A DNA stretch of 27,822 nt from Krasilnikovozyma curviuscula (taxonomy: Eukaryota; Basidiomycota; Tremellomycetes; Cystofilobasidiales; Mrakiaceae), in the NCBI GenBank assembly GCA_014825775.1, contig MVAQ01000259.1, forward strand, positions 1 through 27,822, read 5' to 3'. A model generated the notes under the pieces. That model was not told the DNA's origin and did not search any database. It saw nothing but the letters and a program-made list of their open reading frames with translations. A program made the position numbers and the translations under genes. Position 1 is the stretch's first letter. The number at the start of each line of letters is the position of its first letter. Below, in pieces: positions 1-10,522 of the stretch.

Positions 1-245
1 GTGAACACCATACAATCGGTAGCACCAGAGTCAATGACGTGGCTTCTGTCAAGCTCTGCAGTGTGAGCTGAAGTGAGTTGATTTTCACAAAGACCTTCCG
101 AATATTCATAAGCTGGAGGAGATATAGAAGAAGGTGTTGTGTGGGTGTCATAGATCGACCATGACGGACCCGAACAGGCTCTTCGTTTCCGGACAGTTGT
201 GATCATTAGTAATACATCCTCACGCTTTAGTTCGGGCACGGTCAT
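1..245 (-). mobile_element. Ty1/copia-like retroelement fragment with protease motif (runs off left edge)
   Basis: On the minus strand a frame stays open from an ATG at 245 to the left edge (81 codons) and ends with the motif HVIDSGATDCMVF. DSGAT followed by a hydrophobic stretch is the active-site signature of the aspartic protease of copia-type Gag-Pol proteins, which cuts the polyprotein in the virus-like particle. The first codons overlap the LTR-like repeat to the right, so the ATG is probably not the element's true start and most of Gag is missing here. The piece looks like a deleted or rearranged copy; integrase and reverse transcriptase could lie outside the window. Seen: open frame and protease motif. 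Inferred: copia family and loss of Gag. Confidence 0.65.
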
Positions 246-534
246 TGTACAGTCATTATGGCTGCGCACTTCCTTTCGCCTTCCAGAACTTTCCATAAGA
301 CGTCATTCGGCTTCGGCGATCTCTAGCCGCTTCCACGCTGGAACCTTGACCCTGCCCTATATAAGGAGCCCTTAAGGCTGCCTTCTTCTCTTCCCTTTCT
401 TCAACCTGGTATTCTTTGTTACTCTTTGTTATCCCCAATCCTTGTTATCCTTGAACCCCTTTGATATCCAAACACTTCACCACTCATCCCAACCACCCGT
501 TGTGAGTCAAGCTTCCCTCTGCCTGATCCCTAAC
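236..534. repeat. LTR-like repeat, copy 1
   Basis: About 295 bp that recur in diverged form at 1825-2128. Shared landmarks in the same order are a CCTATATAAGG box (356), a CCCTTAAGGCT stretch, the pyrimidine-rich CTTCCCTTTCTTCAACCTGG, CAAACACTTCACCAC, and a right end reading CCTGATCCCTAACA. On the opposite strand the repeat starts TGTTAGGGATCAGG, so both strands show the TG...CA termini of an LTR. The TATA box followed by a CT-rich leader argues for plus-strand transcription, but the adjoining protease fragments are on the minus strand, so orientation is unsettled. The left boundary is approximate because similarity fades there. Confidence 0.65.
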
Positions 535-539
535 AGTGG

Positions 540-1141
540 GCGAGGCGAAGTGAGTTTCGGCGGCCAGTTTCAGCTGATTGAGTTTGTCCAGAACCTTGGC
601 GATGACAAAGTTCTCGTGTGAGCCGTTTGGAAACATGACCAAACTTCCAAATCCTTCGGCGTAGATGAGTTGGTTGACTGTAATTCGGAGTGGCTATAGT
701 GTCTTGAGTGGCGTGTAGTGGTGGAGGAGGTCCTTCGATTTGACCAAAGAGTGTGTTGCTCCAGTCCCAGAATCGGCAAGCAAGGTGTCGTCGTTTGAGT
801 TTCCCGTCGCAATCAACCAGTCCTGGCTTTCTTCTTCCTCTTCATTATACCCACCACTAACCAATGCAGCAGTCCCTCCAGCATTCTTTTTTGGCGTCTC
901 TGCTGTACACGGGTTTGTATCTGGGAAGTGCCGAGCTCCTCTACACTTCCAGCAATCATCCCAAGTCATGCCAGCCGGTAATGTTGACGTATTCCTTCAG
1001 AGCAGGAGGACTTAGACAGAGCAAGTGATCAGGATGCGACGCAAATAAGATTGAAGGGGTCAGATTAACCAGGCGGCGCGCAAGACATTTTGGCTGCGCT
1101 GGCAAAAGGAAACTTTCCTCGCCTAGTGAAGAGAACCCCAT
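540..1141 (-). pseudogene. Broken copia-like gag-protease remnant
   Basis: Reading right to left, three frames chain together: 1141-970 (Gag tail ending KEYVNIT), then 969-694 with a zinc-knuckle-like CWKCRGARHFPDTNPC and the protease motif LLADSGTGATHS, then about 690-540 where a shifted frame gives GFGSLVMFPNGSHENFV, typical of the protease C-terminal half. At least two frameshifts are therefore needed, and the fragment stops where the LTR-like repeat begins. The zinc knuckle has extra residues after its histidine compared with the usual C-x2-C-x4-H-x4-C, and the protease has two extra residues (DSGTGAT instead of DSGAT). A dead element, different from the fragment at the left edge. Confidence 0.7.
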
Positions 1142-1824
1142 CTACATTCAGAATTATGGATCGACTAAGCAAGGGTCTCTTCATCCAGACTCAGAGGTTC
1201 AAACCGAACTTCTCAAGAGATTCAAGATGTCAGACTGCAATCAATCTCAAGAGCCTGTTAAGATTAGTGACGATATGATCTTAAGTTGCAAATGATGATT
1301 GTAAAAGCAAGTAAAGAGCAAGCATGATAACTACCTAATGACTAGATTATCTAGTAATACGGATGTAAACAAAGTTTCAACGAATGCGTCGCCGCAGTAA
1401 GGTTTGTTGATAAGTTGATTCAGGTCGCGTTGAGAGATGATAGAAAGCAAGTGAAGAACTAATTCTAAGAGGAAAATGCCTACTTTATATAGAAATAAGG
1501 AAGCAAATGTAGCGGATCTCAAAGTAGATATCCGCTCCCTTGTCTTTCTTCTACCGCCAACTCATCCCTCAATTTCCTTTCTCTCCCTCTTTCCGTTCGT
1601 TGAAACATCCCTGCAACATCCGGTATCCGCTTTTAATGCTTGTGAGTCTTGTTGCACTTCAACAAGGTTTGCTTTCCTATCTGAGGACGTTCCTTTCTTC
1701 CAGCCACAACCGTCCTCCCAGCCTTCCCAAATATATACGAAACTTCACCGTAAGTGACCATCCGTCTTCCAAATACCACATGCAGTCTTGATGCCTAATT
1801 TTAACAGTAATTCCCACGGGTACA
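1142..1824. other. Non-genic DNA between retroelement remnants
   Basis: No reading frame here resembles a known protein. The stretch holds two short inverted repeats: a 7-bp stem at 1511-1517/1530-1536 and a 7-bp stem with 5-nt loop at 1648-1666 (CTTGTTG/CAACAAG). A TTTATATAGAAATAAGG box near 1483 followed by CT-rich DNA resembles the TATA plus leader layout of the LTR-like repeats, so part of this may be an older, more decayed LTR. Confidence 0.4.
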
Positions 1825-2128
1825 GTCTTTATACAGTAATTGCGGCTGTGCAGCTTTCTTTCGCTCTTCCAAAACGTTCTAAAGTACGTCATTCGCCTTC
1901 GCCGCTGACTATTCTCTTCCACGCTGGAATCTTGGTCCTGCCCTATATAAGGAACCCTTAAGGCTGGCTGGCTTCCCCTCTTCCCTTTCTTCAACCTGGT
2001 ATTCTTTGCCATCCCCAATCCTTGTGATCTTGGAACCTCCTTAGTCCTTGCTATCCAAACACTTCACCACTTATCCCAACCACCTGTTGCGAGTCAAGCC
2101 CCCCTCTGGCCTGATCCCTCCCTAACAC
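1825..2128. repeat. LTR-like repeat, copy 2 (apparently solo)
   Basis: Diverged second copy of the repeat at 236-534, same orientation. It keeps the TATATAAGG box, CCCTTAAGGCT, the CTTCCCTTTCTTCAACCTGG leader, CCAAACACTTCACCAC and the CCTAACA right end, with scattered substitutions and small indels. No coding remnant adjoins it on the right, so it is best read as a solo LTR. Identity looks around 75-80% by eye, so the copies are old or came from different family members. The left edge is uncertain. Confidence 0.62.
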
Positions 2129-2837
2129 TCGACCAGATCTGTTTTTTTATTGTGGGAAGGTTGGCCCAATTCAGTGCTAAGCCTGGAGAACCGAGAAGAC
2201 ACCGGCAGGTACTAAAGAAGGAGTTGGCTTATGTCTCTAGTAAAACTGCACCAGGAACTAGGTATCAGAAGTAGATCGAGGTGCAAGCCTTGTGCACAAA
2301 TGATGCATCTATGTAGGAGGCGCGCATTCGCGCTCAGCAAGTCGTGGCGCAATAACAATAACAGCAATGTCGTATTTTTTTCTCAGTCGCTTACAAGGAC
2401 AGTCTCAGCATCCTATTTGTTGGTTTGTTAGACTGCACGAGGAACAGTGGTTTCAATGTAGAGCGAGGGGCAATTCTCCGGCCAATCATTGGGGTTTTGC
2501 TGAGGAGTTGGGCGAATCGTGGAACGATAACAAGTCCAGTGCGAAGGCAAGCTTGTGTCGCTGTCAGGATGTCACAATGCAATACCTTGTTACAATCGAG
2601 TTTCATTCCTTACAAATGTTTCTGGTAGCTAGCCTTAGTCACTGTTAGCAGATGAAGCTGTGGGAGAGAAAAAAAAACTGGTAAGAAACGCTGTTTATTG
2701 TTTTTACTTTCACTGAGGTAGCGACAGCATGGAAGCAGCGACTTTCGTCAAAAAAAATAAGAAGATCAGGAACGTAGCCATCCTAATTCTTGACTCAAAA
2801 CGTCTCCCCAAACCATCCTTCCAATAGCGTTTGCCCA
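2129..2837. other. Intergenic region, no gene recognised
   Basis: About 700 bp between the solo LTR-like repeat and the 3' end of RXT3. Short open frames on both strands (for example 2231-2431 and 2391-2606) have no recognisable motif, and I could not link them by splice sites to anything. It should contain the RXT3 polyadenylation region (RXT3 reads leftward and stops at 2838). Confidence 0.6.
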
Positions 2838-5800
2838 TCAAACTGCGTCCTTTGTTGTCCACCACCACTTGGTCACTGGAGAATGCCATCCACCGTCCGC
2901 AGACCAGCCTTTGAAGTTATATCCATCTTCGACCCATTCCACATCAGTCAGGGAGCCCAACTCGTTTGCAACACTGTCCCCTGAGTTGACATCGCCGTTT
3001 GATGTCAAATGACGCTTGAAGACTTGAATGTTTAATGATGACGATTGTTCAGATTTCGGGTTATACGAAATTTTGTAGCTGCATAAAAGAAGCTGATGAG
3101 TTCACGGACACTGGAGCCAAAGGATGGAACCTCAGCTTACGATTCCTCATCATTTTGGCACCAAAGGAAGTTGTGCTCGAGACTTGGTCTCACCGCAGGA
3201 GCAAATGTTTCTCCATGATTGGGAAGTGCCGCCAGCTGTGCAGACTTGAATACATCTTCTAGAGCTTGACGAGAGTAGAAGAACCCGCCAGCGCTTGAGG
3301 AACCAAATGGGATGTTGATGGAAGGTAATGAATCGTTGCTCTGTTTCATCTCAAGGAGTATGTTGGCTCGTTGAATGAGGCGACCCTTGAGGCTTTTCCG
3401 CGACAGCGATGATCCTGATTTGACTATCTACAGACAGAAGAAGAATGCGATCAACTAGAGGCCATGATGGGAAACAGAATTATACTTACCTCAATTCGAT
3501 CGACATTTTCCACACGCAGACTAACTCCGTCATGACTATTCCCCCAACCTCTACTTTGCAAACCATTATTCTCGGTCGAGGGATAATATATCAACTTCCC
3601 TATCACCCTCAACCTCACCAGCAACCCATCCTTCAAACTGATCTTCGCCTTTTTGACGGGCTTTAAGCTGGACGAAGGTACAATCCAACCTGAGTGGATG
3701 AGCAACGCAACGAGATTTGAGTCATCCGTGTACACTTCCGTTCCCCAGACTCTTCGATCCTTCTTCACTTCGTTTAGCAGAAGTTTCCACCCTTCTGAGT
3801 CATCGAGTGGACCAGTGCTTGGTGAAGTTTCTGAATCATTCTCTTTGATCGACCAGCACCCACTGGGGCCCAGATAGGAGCAAGGTATCACTACATCGAC
3901 GTTGCCACCTTTGGGAGAATTCGAGATTTCAGAAGGGAGAATCCAATCGGGACCATCGAAGGTAAATTTGCCTAGATAAGGCAGTGTTTCCTTGTTGGGC
4001 AAAGAATCCAAGAATGGTGTTTTGACGGTTGATCTTGGAGGTGCAGCCAATAGATACGGGTCAAACGAGATGGATGTAGAAGGTGATGGATGTGATTGGT
4101 GACTAGGTATACCGAGAGGATATCCCGCCGTTGATTTCTTTGAGTCAGCTCTGGGAGCACCTATTCCAACACCTCTGGAGCCATTGACGCTCGGCAATCC
4201 ACCTCTGGATGGGTCAGCGACTTCGACTTGTTGACTAGCTGCCATGTTGGCCCACAAAGGTTGGTCGCGTTCATCTCTCTTTCTCTTCGCAGCAGCAGCA
4301 TTATGTTGTTGCTCACGTTCTCGCTGCTGCTGCTGGAGTTGCTGTTGTCGGAATTGCTCCTGCTGCTGCTCTCGTTGTTGCTGATCTCTCTGCTGTCTCT
4401 GTAATAGCTCCTGTGTGTGAAGTTGTTGCTGGATCTGCCAAGGCTGTTGAGGTAGACCAGTGTGGCCAGGTGTACTACCTGACTGGGTTGTTGTTTGGTG
4501 GTTCGAGGTGAAAGGACCACCAGTAGATTGTACAGGACGTTTCTGTGATGGGGTCGAGCTGGTATTCTCAGCTGTTTGATCCAGCTTTCCCTTTGACATT
4601 GGTGACCGAATGGTGTTTTGGGGCAAGCCTAAGCTAGTCCTCGTAGGAGATCCCGTCGGTGGGGGCGGTTGTACAGCCGTTCCACCAGCTTTGCCAGGAG
4701 CAGGTGCGTTTGGGTTGGCGAAGGTGTAGAGGCCGTTGGGGCCACTGGAGCCGGATTTCTGAGGTGAAGCTGAACCAGAAGCGGAGGGTGTCACTGAAGC
4801 TGACGAAGTCGGCTTATTATTGCCCACAGAAGTGGCTGATGGGAAGGCGAAGCCGTAAGGACGGGGCTCTCTTTGGGGAAGTACTGAAGTGTTAAAGAGA
4901 GATGATTCTGAGCCATTGAAAAGACCATAAAGAATGGGTGAGCGAAGAAAATAATGAAGAAATAGATGATAGTATTATTGATACTCACCACCAGATGGTC
5001 TCGTAGCAGGTGCTGCGGTGAAAACTGGACTATTTAGAACTTCAATTTGTGTAGTCTTCTCCAGCCCGGTGCTTCCAGATCGTTTCATGCTACCGCCGTC
5101 CCTGTCCGAGTTTTTACTGCTGTCACTTCCTTCTCTAACAGTTCTCTTTCCCAAGTCAGCACCTCCGTACCTCTCTGTTATTTGAGGTGGTTTGATTTCC
5201 ATACCAGAGAACCCGCCACCTAATGCTGGCTTTCCTCCTGGTGCACTGCCCCAGCTGCCCAAACTTGGTGCTGGACCAGTCAAAGACGAAGAGGAGATAG
5301 AAGGTAGAGCTGAGGTTGCTGGAGTTGTTGTAGCTGCTGGAGCTAACGCAGGCGAGACGGCAGGAGTGAGTTCAGTGGAAAGAGGTACCGGCTTGCTGTC
5401 GCCTACAGAAGAATCACTGTTGGTGTGGTGAGGCTGAGGTGGACGAGGAAACACATGAGCTGAGGATGTGGCTGGAGGTGCTGAAGCTGATATGTGAGAT
5501 GGGAGCACCAAGGGAGCAGTTGATATTTTTAGGGTTCGTCAATAGGCGTTTAGTTTAGTATCAATAGTCGAAAATTGCGAGGCGGCGAGGAAAGAGATCG
5601 TTTTTGAATCAAAAAGAAGAAGGAATAAGCGTCAGCGTCGAAATCAAAGAGGAAGAGAGGTGAATTTCAAGACTTGAAACCTCTGAAGGCATTCAGAGTA
5701 TTTTGTCTGCGTGAAATAGTGTCGGTGCAGTTTGACAAGTCTCCCGCGGTGAGGATAAAGTAAGCGATGGAATTGTGCTGACCTGAAGTATGCGATGAAG

Positions 5801-6023
5801 AAGATGACGATGGTGGGTTTGTAGCAGCTGTAGTAGTACCAGTACCAGCAGCAGCAGCATCGGAGGGTTCAGCTCCCTGGAAGAACGAGTACTGGCTGAG
5901 AGGTCTCGTCGTAAAGAGGGTCGCTGATGGAGAAGATTCCTTCTTTGGGTTGGATACTGCTGATGGTGCTACTGCCTCTGGTTCAGCTGGGGTTGATACT
6001 GGATCCTTGAAGGGAGGCTCCAT
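2838..6023 (-). CDS. RXT3: Rxt3 subunit of the Rpd3L histone deacetylase complex
   Basis: Rxt3 is a chromatin-bound subunit of the large Rpd3 histone deacetylase complex, needed for promoter-directed repression. Exons as read: 6023-5783, 5486-4989, 4907-3490, 3427-3141, 3078-2838, giving 894 residues with all phases consistent. The Rxt3 domain lies at roughly residues 560-730; its hallmark is WGTEVYTDDSNLVALLIHSG near residue 635. The N-terminal half is low-complexity (Ser/Pro/Thr/Ala) and residues about 405-460 form a glutamine-rich, probably coiled-coil tract followed by a basic KRKRDER. The start is the ATG at 6023. The last exon (KGWSADGGWHSPVTKWWW region) is reached only by splicing a GTAAGC donor that overlaps an apparent stop at 3137. 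The first intron (296 bp) is unusually long, so its borders are least certain. Divergent from COG4. Confidence 0.9.
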
Positions 6024-6271
6024 CACAAACAAAATGAGGGTTGGAGCGAAGCTTCTTGCCCGTTGGTGTTAAAATCAACTTTGGGCACTGCCAGCCCACA
6101 CCCAACAACGGCCTAATTTTTTTTTCGCATCATTTCCCCAGTGAGAGTGTACGTTGCTAACCCAGGTAAAAAAGTTGAAGGGAACCATAGAAGCTGGTGC
6201 TATTGATTAGCTCCATCAGCCAGCCAGCCAGCAAGCAGCACCCAGCCCAGCTGGCTGTCGCCCGGAAGGAC
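6024..6271. promoter_or_regulatory. Divergent promoter region of RXT3 and COG4
   Basis: 248 bp separate the two start codons. The stretch includes a T9 run (about 6117-6125) and CCACACCCAACAACGG at about 6090, but no clear TATA box. The two genes must share or overlap their upstream control here. A tandem CAGC/CCAG-rich stretch (6217-6255) lies just before the COG4 ATG and would be 5' leader. Confidence 0.6.
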
Positions 6272-9200
6272 ATGGTTTCCCTCTTGGTCCCAGCGTTGGA
6301 TCCAACGACGATAGAATCAGCTCTGATATCTTCCTCTTCACCATCTCCAACCCCTTTGGACGAAATCAATGAACCCAAAGGACGTCTCAACCCTCGAGAG
6401 TTGTCTTCGACAGCCCTCCTCCCTCATCTCGCTCATCTACAAAACTTGGAATCAACCCTATCCATCACTCTCCATCAGATAATATCAGACAGATCCTCAA
6501 TAGACGATGCTCATTATCGGCTGAGATCTCTCTTGCCAGCGATAGAAGCTGTCGAAAAGGATGTGAACGGTGTCACCGTATCGACCGACGTCCACAACCC
6601 CTCCCCCCTTTTTTCAAAATCAACCGCCTCCTCAAATAGCAACCCTGAAGACTCCAATGAAGGCTTACTAGAACGAGTTCGCAAGGTCAATCTCACAGCT
6701 GAGCGAGTAGGTGGGAAGGTACGCCGGCTGGATGAGGAGGTTCAGAGGGTGCGACTGTCGAGCGAGAGGCTGAACCAGGTGATTGAGTTGAAGGGCTCAT
6801 TAGAGGTTCTGAGGAGTTCTATAAAGAATGAGGAATGGGAGGTTGCCAGTAGAGCTTGCAGAAGAGCTATGGACATCCCTACAGAAGTTTTGGAAGGAGG
6901 GTTCGCTGCCAGAGTCGTTGTAGGTTTTCGTCCTCTGTATTTATTTTGGGGTGCCGTCCTGGATCCGACGTCCCTCGCTAAATTTCTGTTGTTCTCTTCT
7001 GAAACAAATGATCAACCTCCATTTGCAGCCCACCTCTGAAGATCCATCGCCCCCCGCGCAGGCACTTCAAGCACTGCGAAATTCTCTTCTCGATGTCTTT
7101 CAGATCCAGTTTGCTAATGCTGCTGCTGCCAAGGATGAGATGGCAACTAGTAGATTCTTCAGACTGTGGCCTGTTATTGGCGCTGAGGTTCGTGTCGAGG
7201 TCGATGCACTTCTTCCTCCGTGCGGACGCTAATCTGGGCATACCGCATTTTTTAAACAACGCACAACTACTGTAGGATCAAGGTCTTCAAGCATATGGTG
7301 ATTTTGTGGTTGGACTCGTCCGAGGCCGGAACATGTCAGTTGGAAAAAGTAAGGGCCAAAGATAACAATTCCCTCAAGTGATTGACATCTCTAACAGCTG
7401 TTTATCCATATCTTTTCTCCATCAAGCCTCATCTCCTCTGTACTATACCACTCATGTCACCGCACTTTTTGAATCCATCGCTCTCATCATCGATCAGCAC
7501 CAACCCGTTGTTCACAAATACTATGGCAAAGGTAGAATGACCAGCGTCATGGCTCGTCTACAGCAGGAGGGTGATAGAGTAGTAGTAAACCTTGTTGAAG
7601 GATGGGTGGAAGAACGTAAAGTTAGCAGGATGGTGAGTCGCGTTCGGCGCGTTGTGCATCATTGATTGACAGCGAACGCCTTCCTGCACTGTCATAGATG
7701 ACCTCGATCAAGTTCCAAAAGCCTCGCCTATTACCTCAATCGACTAATCAAGCTTCAATTTCATCCCAACTTTCATCAACTCATCTTCCGTCCTTACCTT
7801 CGGCAGCGTCTTCATTGATCAATAGTTCTGCGCGTCGAGTCGTCTCCAACGCAATTCAAGGCGTCACTTCGTCTGCTCTTGCTACCTCTAATAGTCAGCA
7901 AGTTGGTACTAGCTCTTCTGGTAGTATCGTTGAAGAGGACTCAGGACCTGATCCAAGAGAGGTTGACAAGCTCGTTGCAGAGTTGAGTGGCATCGCTGGA
8001 CGGTGGGGATTATACAGGAAGTTCATCTGGTCCAGACTGAAGGTAAGTTCTGAGTTTTTGACTGGAAAACAAGTTGACCAAGCCATCCTACTTCCAGTAC
8101 AATGGTGAGGCGCCTGCTGAGATGGTCGAGGGAGGTGCTATCATAGGAGAGGCAGCTGCTGAGGCTGAAATGCTTCCATTGAATCCCAGCGAGTCCGCCA
8201 TCATTGGGACCGAGTCTGGCTGTATGAAGATCATCGATAGTGTCATGCAGGAATATTACGAACCAATGGAAGTTTGGTATCTGAAGACTAGCATTGAGAA
8301 GGTGAGAGAGACTTTAGACTTTTTGATCTTCCTTCTTCAAACATTAACATTTAGAGTCTTTAGGCCATGAGACTCAACACTCCTGACACATCCACTCGCC
8401 CTCATTTATCTTCATCTGTCGACGACACTTTTTACATCCTCAAAACCATCCTCTCTCGCCTGATTTCCTCATCCTCTTTGCAAGCGCTGATTAGAATCAT
8501 TCCAAAAATCGAAACCTCAATCGAAAAGGAATACTCTGGTGCTTTAAGGAATAAGATGGAGGGGGTGTACGCGGGAACGAAGAGCCTCACCACTGGGGGA
8601 CAAAACCAGCAGGGTGCCCCGGAGAGGAATAGGATGGAACGAGAGATGAGAGGAAGTTTCATTGTAAGTTTTTCCGCTTCAGACTCAACGTTGCCTATTC
8701 TCAACGATATAGGATTAACCTTCATTTGGTCGATTTTCAGATTCACTTGAACGACTTGGATGTATCAGCCGACCACATGGAACGTCTCATTCAGGAAATT
8801 TCGTCTAGTGAATCAATGCAACAGGCTTACTTGACTGAAGAACTAGACCAGGCGAAGAAGACAGTTAAGCAACTCACGTCACTTGCACCTAAATTCAGGA
8901 ACATCCTCAAGGTTGGCCGTGTTCAATGCTCCGTCTTTTCTTCCTCCATGGTCCACTAATATATTACTCCTTCCTTTCTAGAATGGCTTGGATCAACTGT
9001 TCAACCAGCTCACCAGACCACGACTCCGCTCATTCTTAGAAGAATGTTACAAAGGCGTAACGTACGTCCTTGATGAAGATTCCTATGCCGAAGCCGAGTT
9101 CCAAGACTTGGTAAAGAAGAGATTTATCAGATCATGGCAGTCCCTTATTGAAGGCTACTTCGTAAGCCTTTCTTTCAATAAATCATGCCGTGCGTTGATA

Positions 9201-9706
9201 TTTGATCCTGATTGTTGCCATAATGGGAGTCCTTTAGGATACATTCACAGACAACAATTATCAATTGTTCTTCTCAATGATAGTTGAGGTTCTCGTCAGA
9301 CCTTGGGAGAAGATGGTGATGGGAATGAAGTTCACCGAAGTATATCCTGCGTGTTAGAATCTACGTTGCGGTTTAGACTGACCATCGTTTGACGAACTCT
9401 TTTCAATCAGCTCGGTGCTTTACGCTTTGATCGTGATATCCGCTCGGTTGCAAATTTCCTTTCTAGCCAAACGACGTTCGGTGGGGCGAGAGAGAAATTC
9501 ATCCGATTACAACAAATCGCGACTGTTCTGAACTTAGATATGGTGAGCTCTTTGAATTTCACCCTGGCAATTATGCTTTTCAATAGAGCAGACTGACCTT
9601 TGACTATTTGCAGGAGGAAGATCCGATGGACTTTTATGCCAACTCGTCGATATCTTGGAGGTTGAGTGCGGCTGAGTATCAAGCATGCATTGATCTGAGA
9701 GCTTAA
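6272..9706 (+). CDS. COG4: Conserved oligomeric Golgi complex subunit 4
   Basis: COG4 belongs to lobe A of the COG tether, which captures retrograde vesicles at the Golgi. Twelve exons: 6272-6919, 7029-7187, 7276-7348, 7427-7632, 7698-8042, 8098-8301, 8364-8663, 8741-8911, 8982-9161, 9238-9339, 9411-9542, 9614-9706; 870 residues with continuous phase. Family landmarks in order: an N-terminal coiled coil (VRRLDEEVQRVRLSSERLNQ, about 155-175), HPTSEDPS-like start of exon 2, ALFESIALIIDQHQPVVHKYYG (about 310-330), SSVDDTFYILK (about 560), and the conserved C-terminal helix bundle ending in YQACIDLRA. Length is close to animal COG4 (about 785). The start is the first in-frame ATG after the leader; exon 3/4 use the CATCAAG acceptor at 7426 because the earlier AACAG breaks the frame. 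Confidence 0.95.
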
Positions 9707-10522
9707 AAGGTCACAACCTATCGCTATACACTTTAGTTCATACGCTTCGTGCGAAACTGGTGAGCAGTCAGATGCTGCGGCTTGTTTTCCTTCCTCAGCT
9801 CATGCAACGGTACACTAGTACAAGTACAAAATGGCCTCTTGATCAAGTACTGAGCATGAATCTCCATTTGAAAGAAGCAACTGCACCTGTAAAACAAAGT
9901 TTGGAAAGAGTGCAGTGGAGCGCGACCAATCGGGTAAAGCTGGGGTTGTGGGGACCAAATCGGACAGCGATAGCATCACAATAGACACTAGATCTCCTGT
10001 TCTCAGAGCTCTATTATACTCCAAAGGATATCGTAGGACAGTGAGAAGGCAGGTAGTGCTTCCTCTTTGCGTATCGCAATGTCTTGATCGATCCATCTTG
10101 ACCTTGCGGTTGAAATTAACTGCGGCACTGAGCAATTACAGATCGAGTTTAGCAAGCATTAGAAAGGATCTGGTTTCCTAGGGAGTATCTGGGACATAGA
10201 ATGGAAGATTCTTTGCTGAACAGCTTGTGGTCAGGTCCCGCCCCATTTGGCCTGCGGAACGCATCGATTGTGTGAGCTTCGGTATCATTCAGAATGTTTT
10301 TATCACGTGATGGGACAAAGTTTAGATGAAGTACGGAGTGGTGCAACAAGTGTTTCAACTTGGCTTTCTCTGAGTCAGCTGGAGGAAATTGATTACAGCG
10401 CACTTGTCTTTGTACTACTCTAATGCATCACAAATGTTTCCTCCGGCGTCGCCATCGCCAAAGATCATACATTGATCGAGCCCTCCACTGTTCTATTTTA
10501 TCAAACTACAGCTTCACCTGAA
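9707..10522. other. Convergent COG4/AGE2 intergenic region with coding-like stretch
   Basis: 816 bp between two convergent genes, longer than a typical shared 3' region here. On the plus strand a frame covers 9799-9980 (after an intron-like GTGAGC...CCTCAG, 39 bp at 9760-9798), and another frame runs 9915-10181 to a stop, with basic helical-looking sequence such as YRRTVRRQVV. Neither has a clear ATG-led exon chain, and I recognise no family. It may be untranslated DNA, a decayed gene, or a small spliced gene I could not resolve. Confidence 0.35.

Noticed and set aside
1196..1205. GGTTCAAACC resembling a tRNA B box
   Set aside because: No A box or acceptor stem could be matched upstream or downstream; likely chance.
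1648..1666. Inverted repeat as an LTR-LTR junction (TGTTG...CAACA)
   Set aside because: Flanking sequence on either side does not match the ends of the LTR-like repeats; a simple hairpin is the smaller claim.
7378..7426. Earlier acceptor (CTAACAG at 7397) for COG4 exon 4
   Set aside because: It leaves the reading frame out of phase with both neighbours; the CATCAAG acceptor at 7426 restores the conserved ALFESIALIIDQHQP region.
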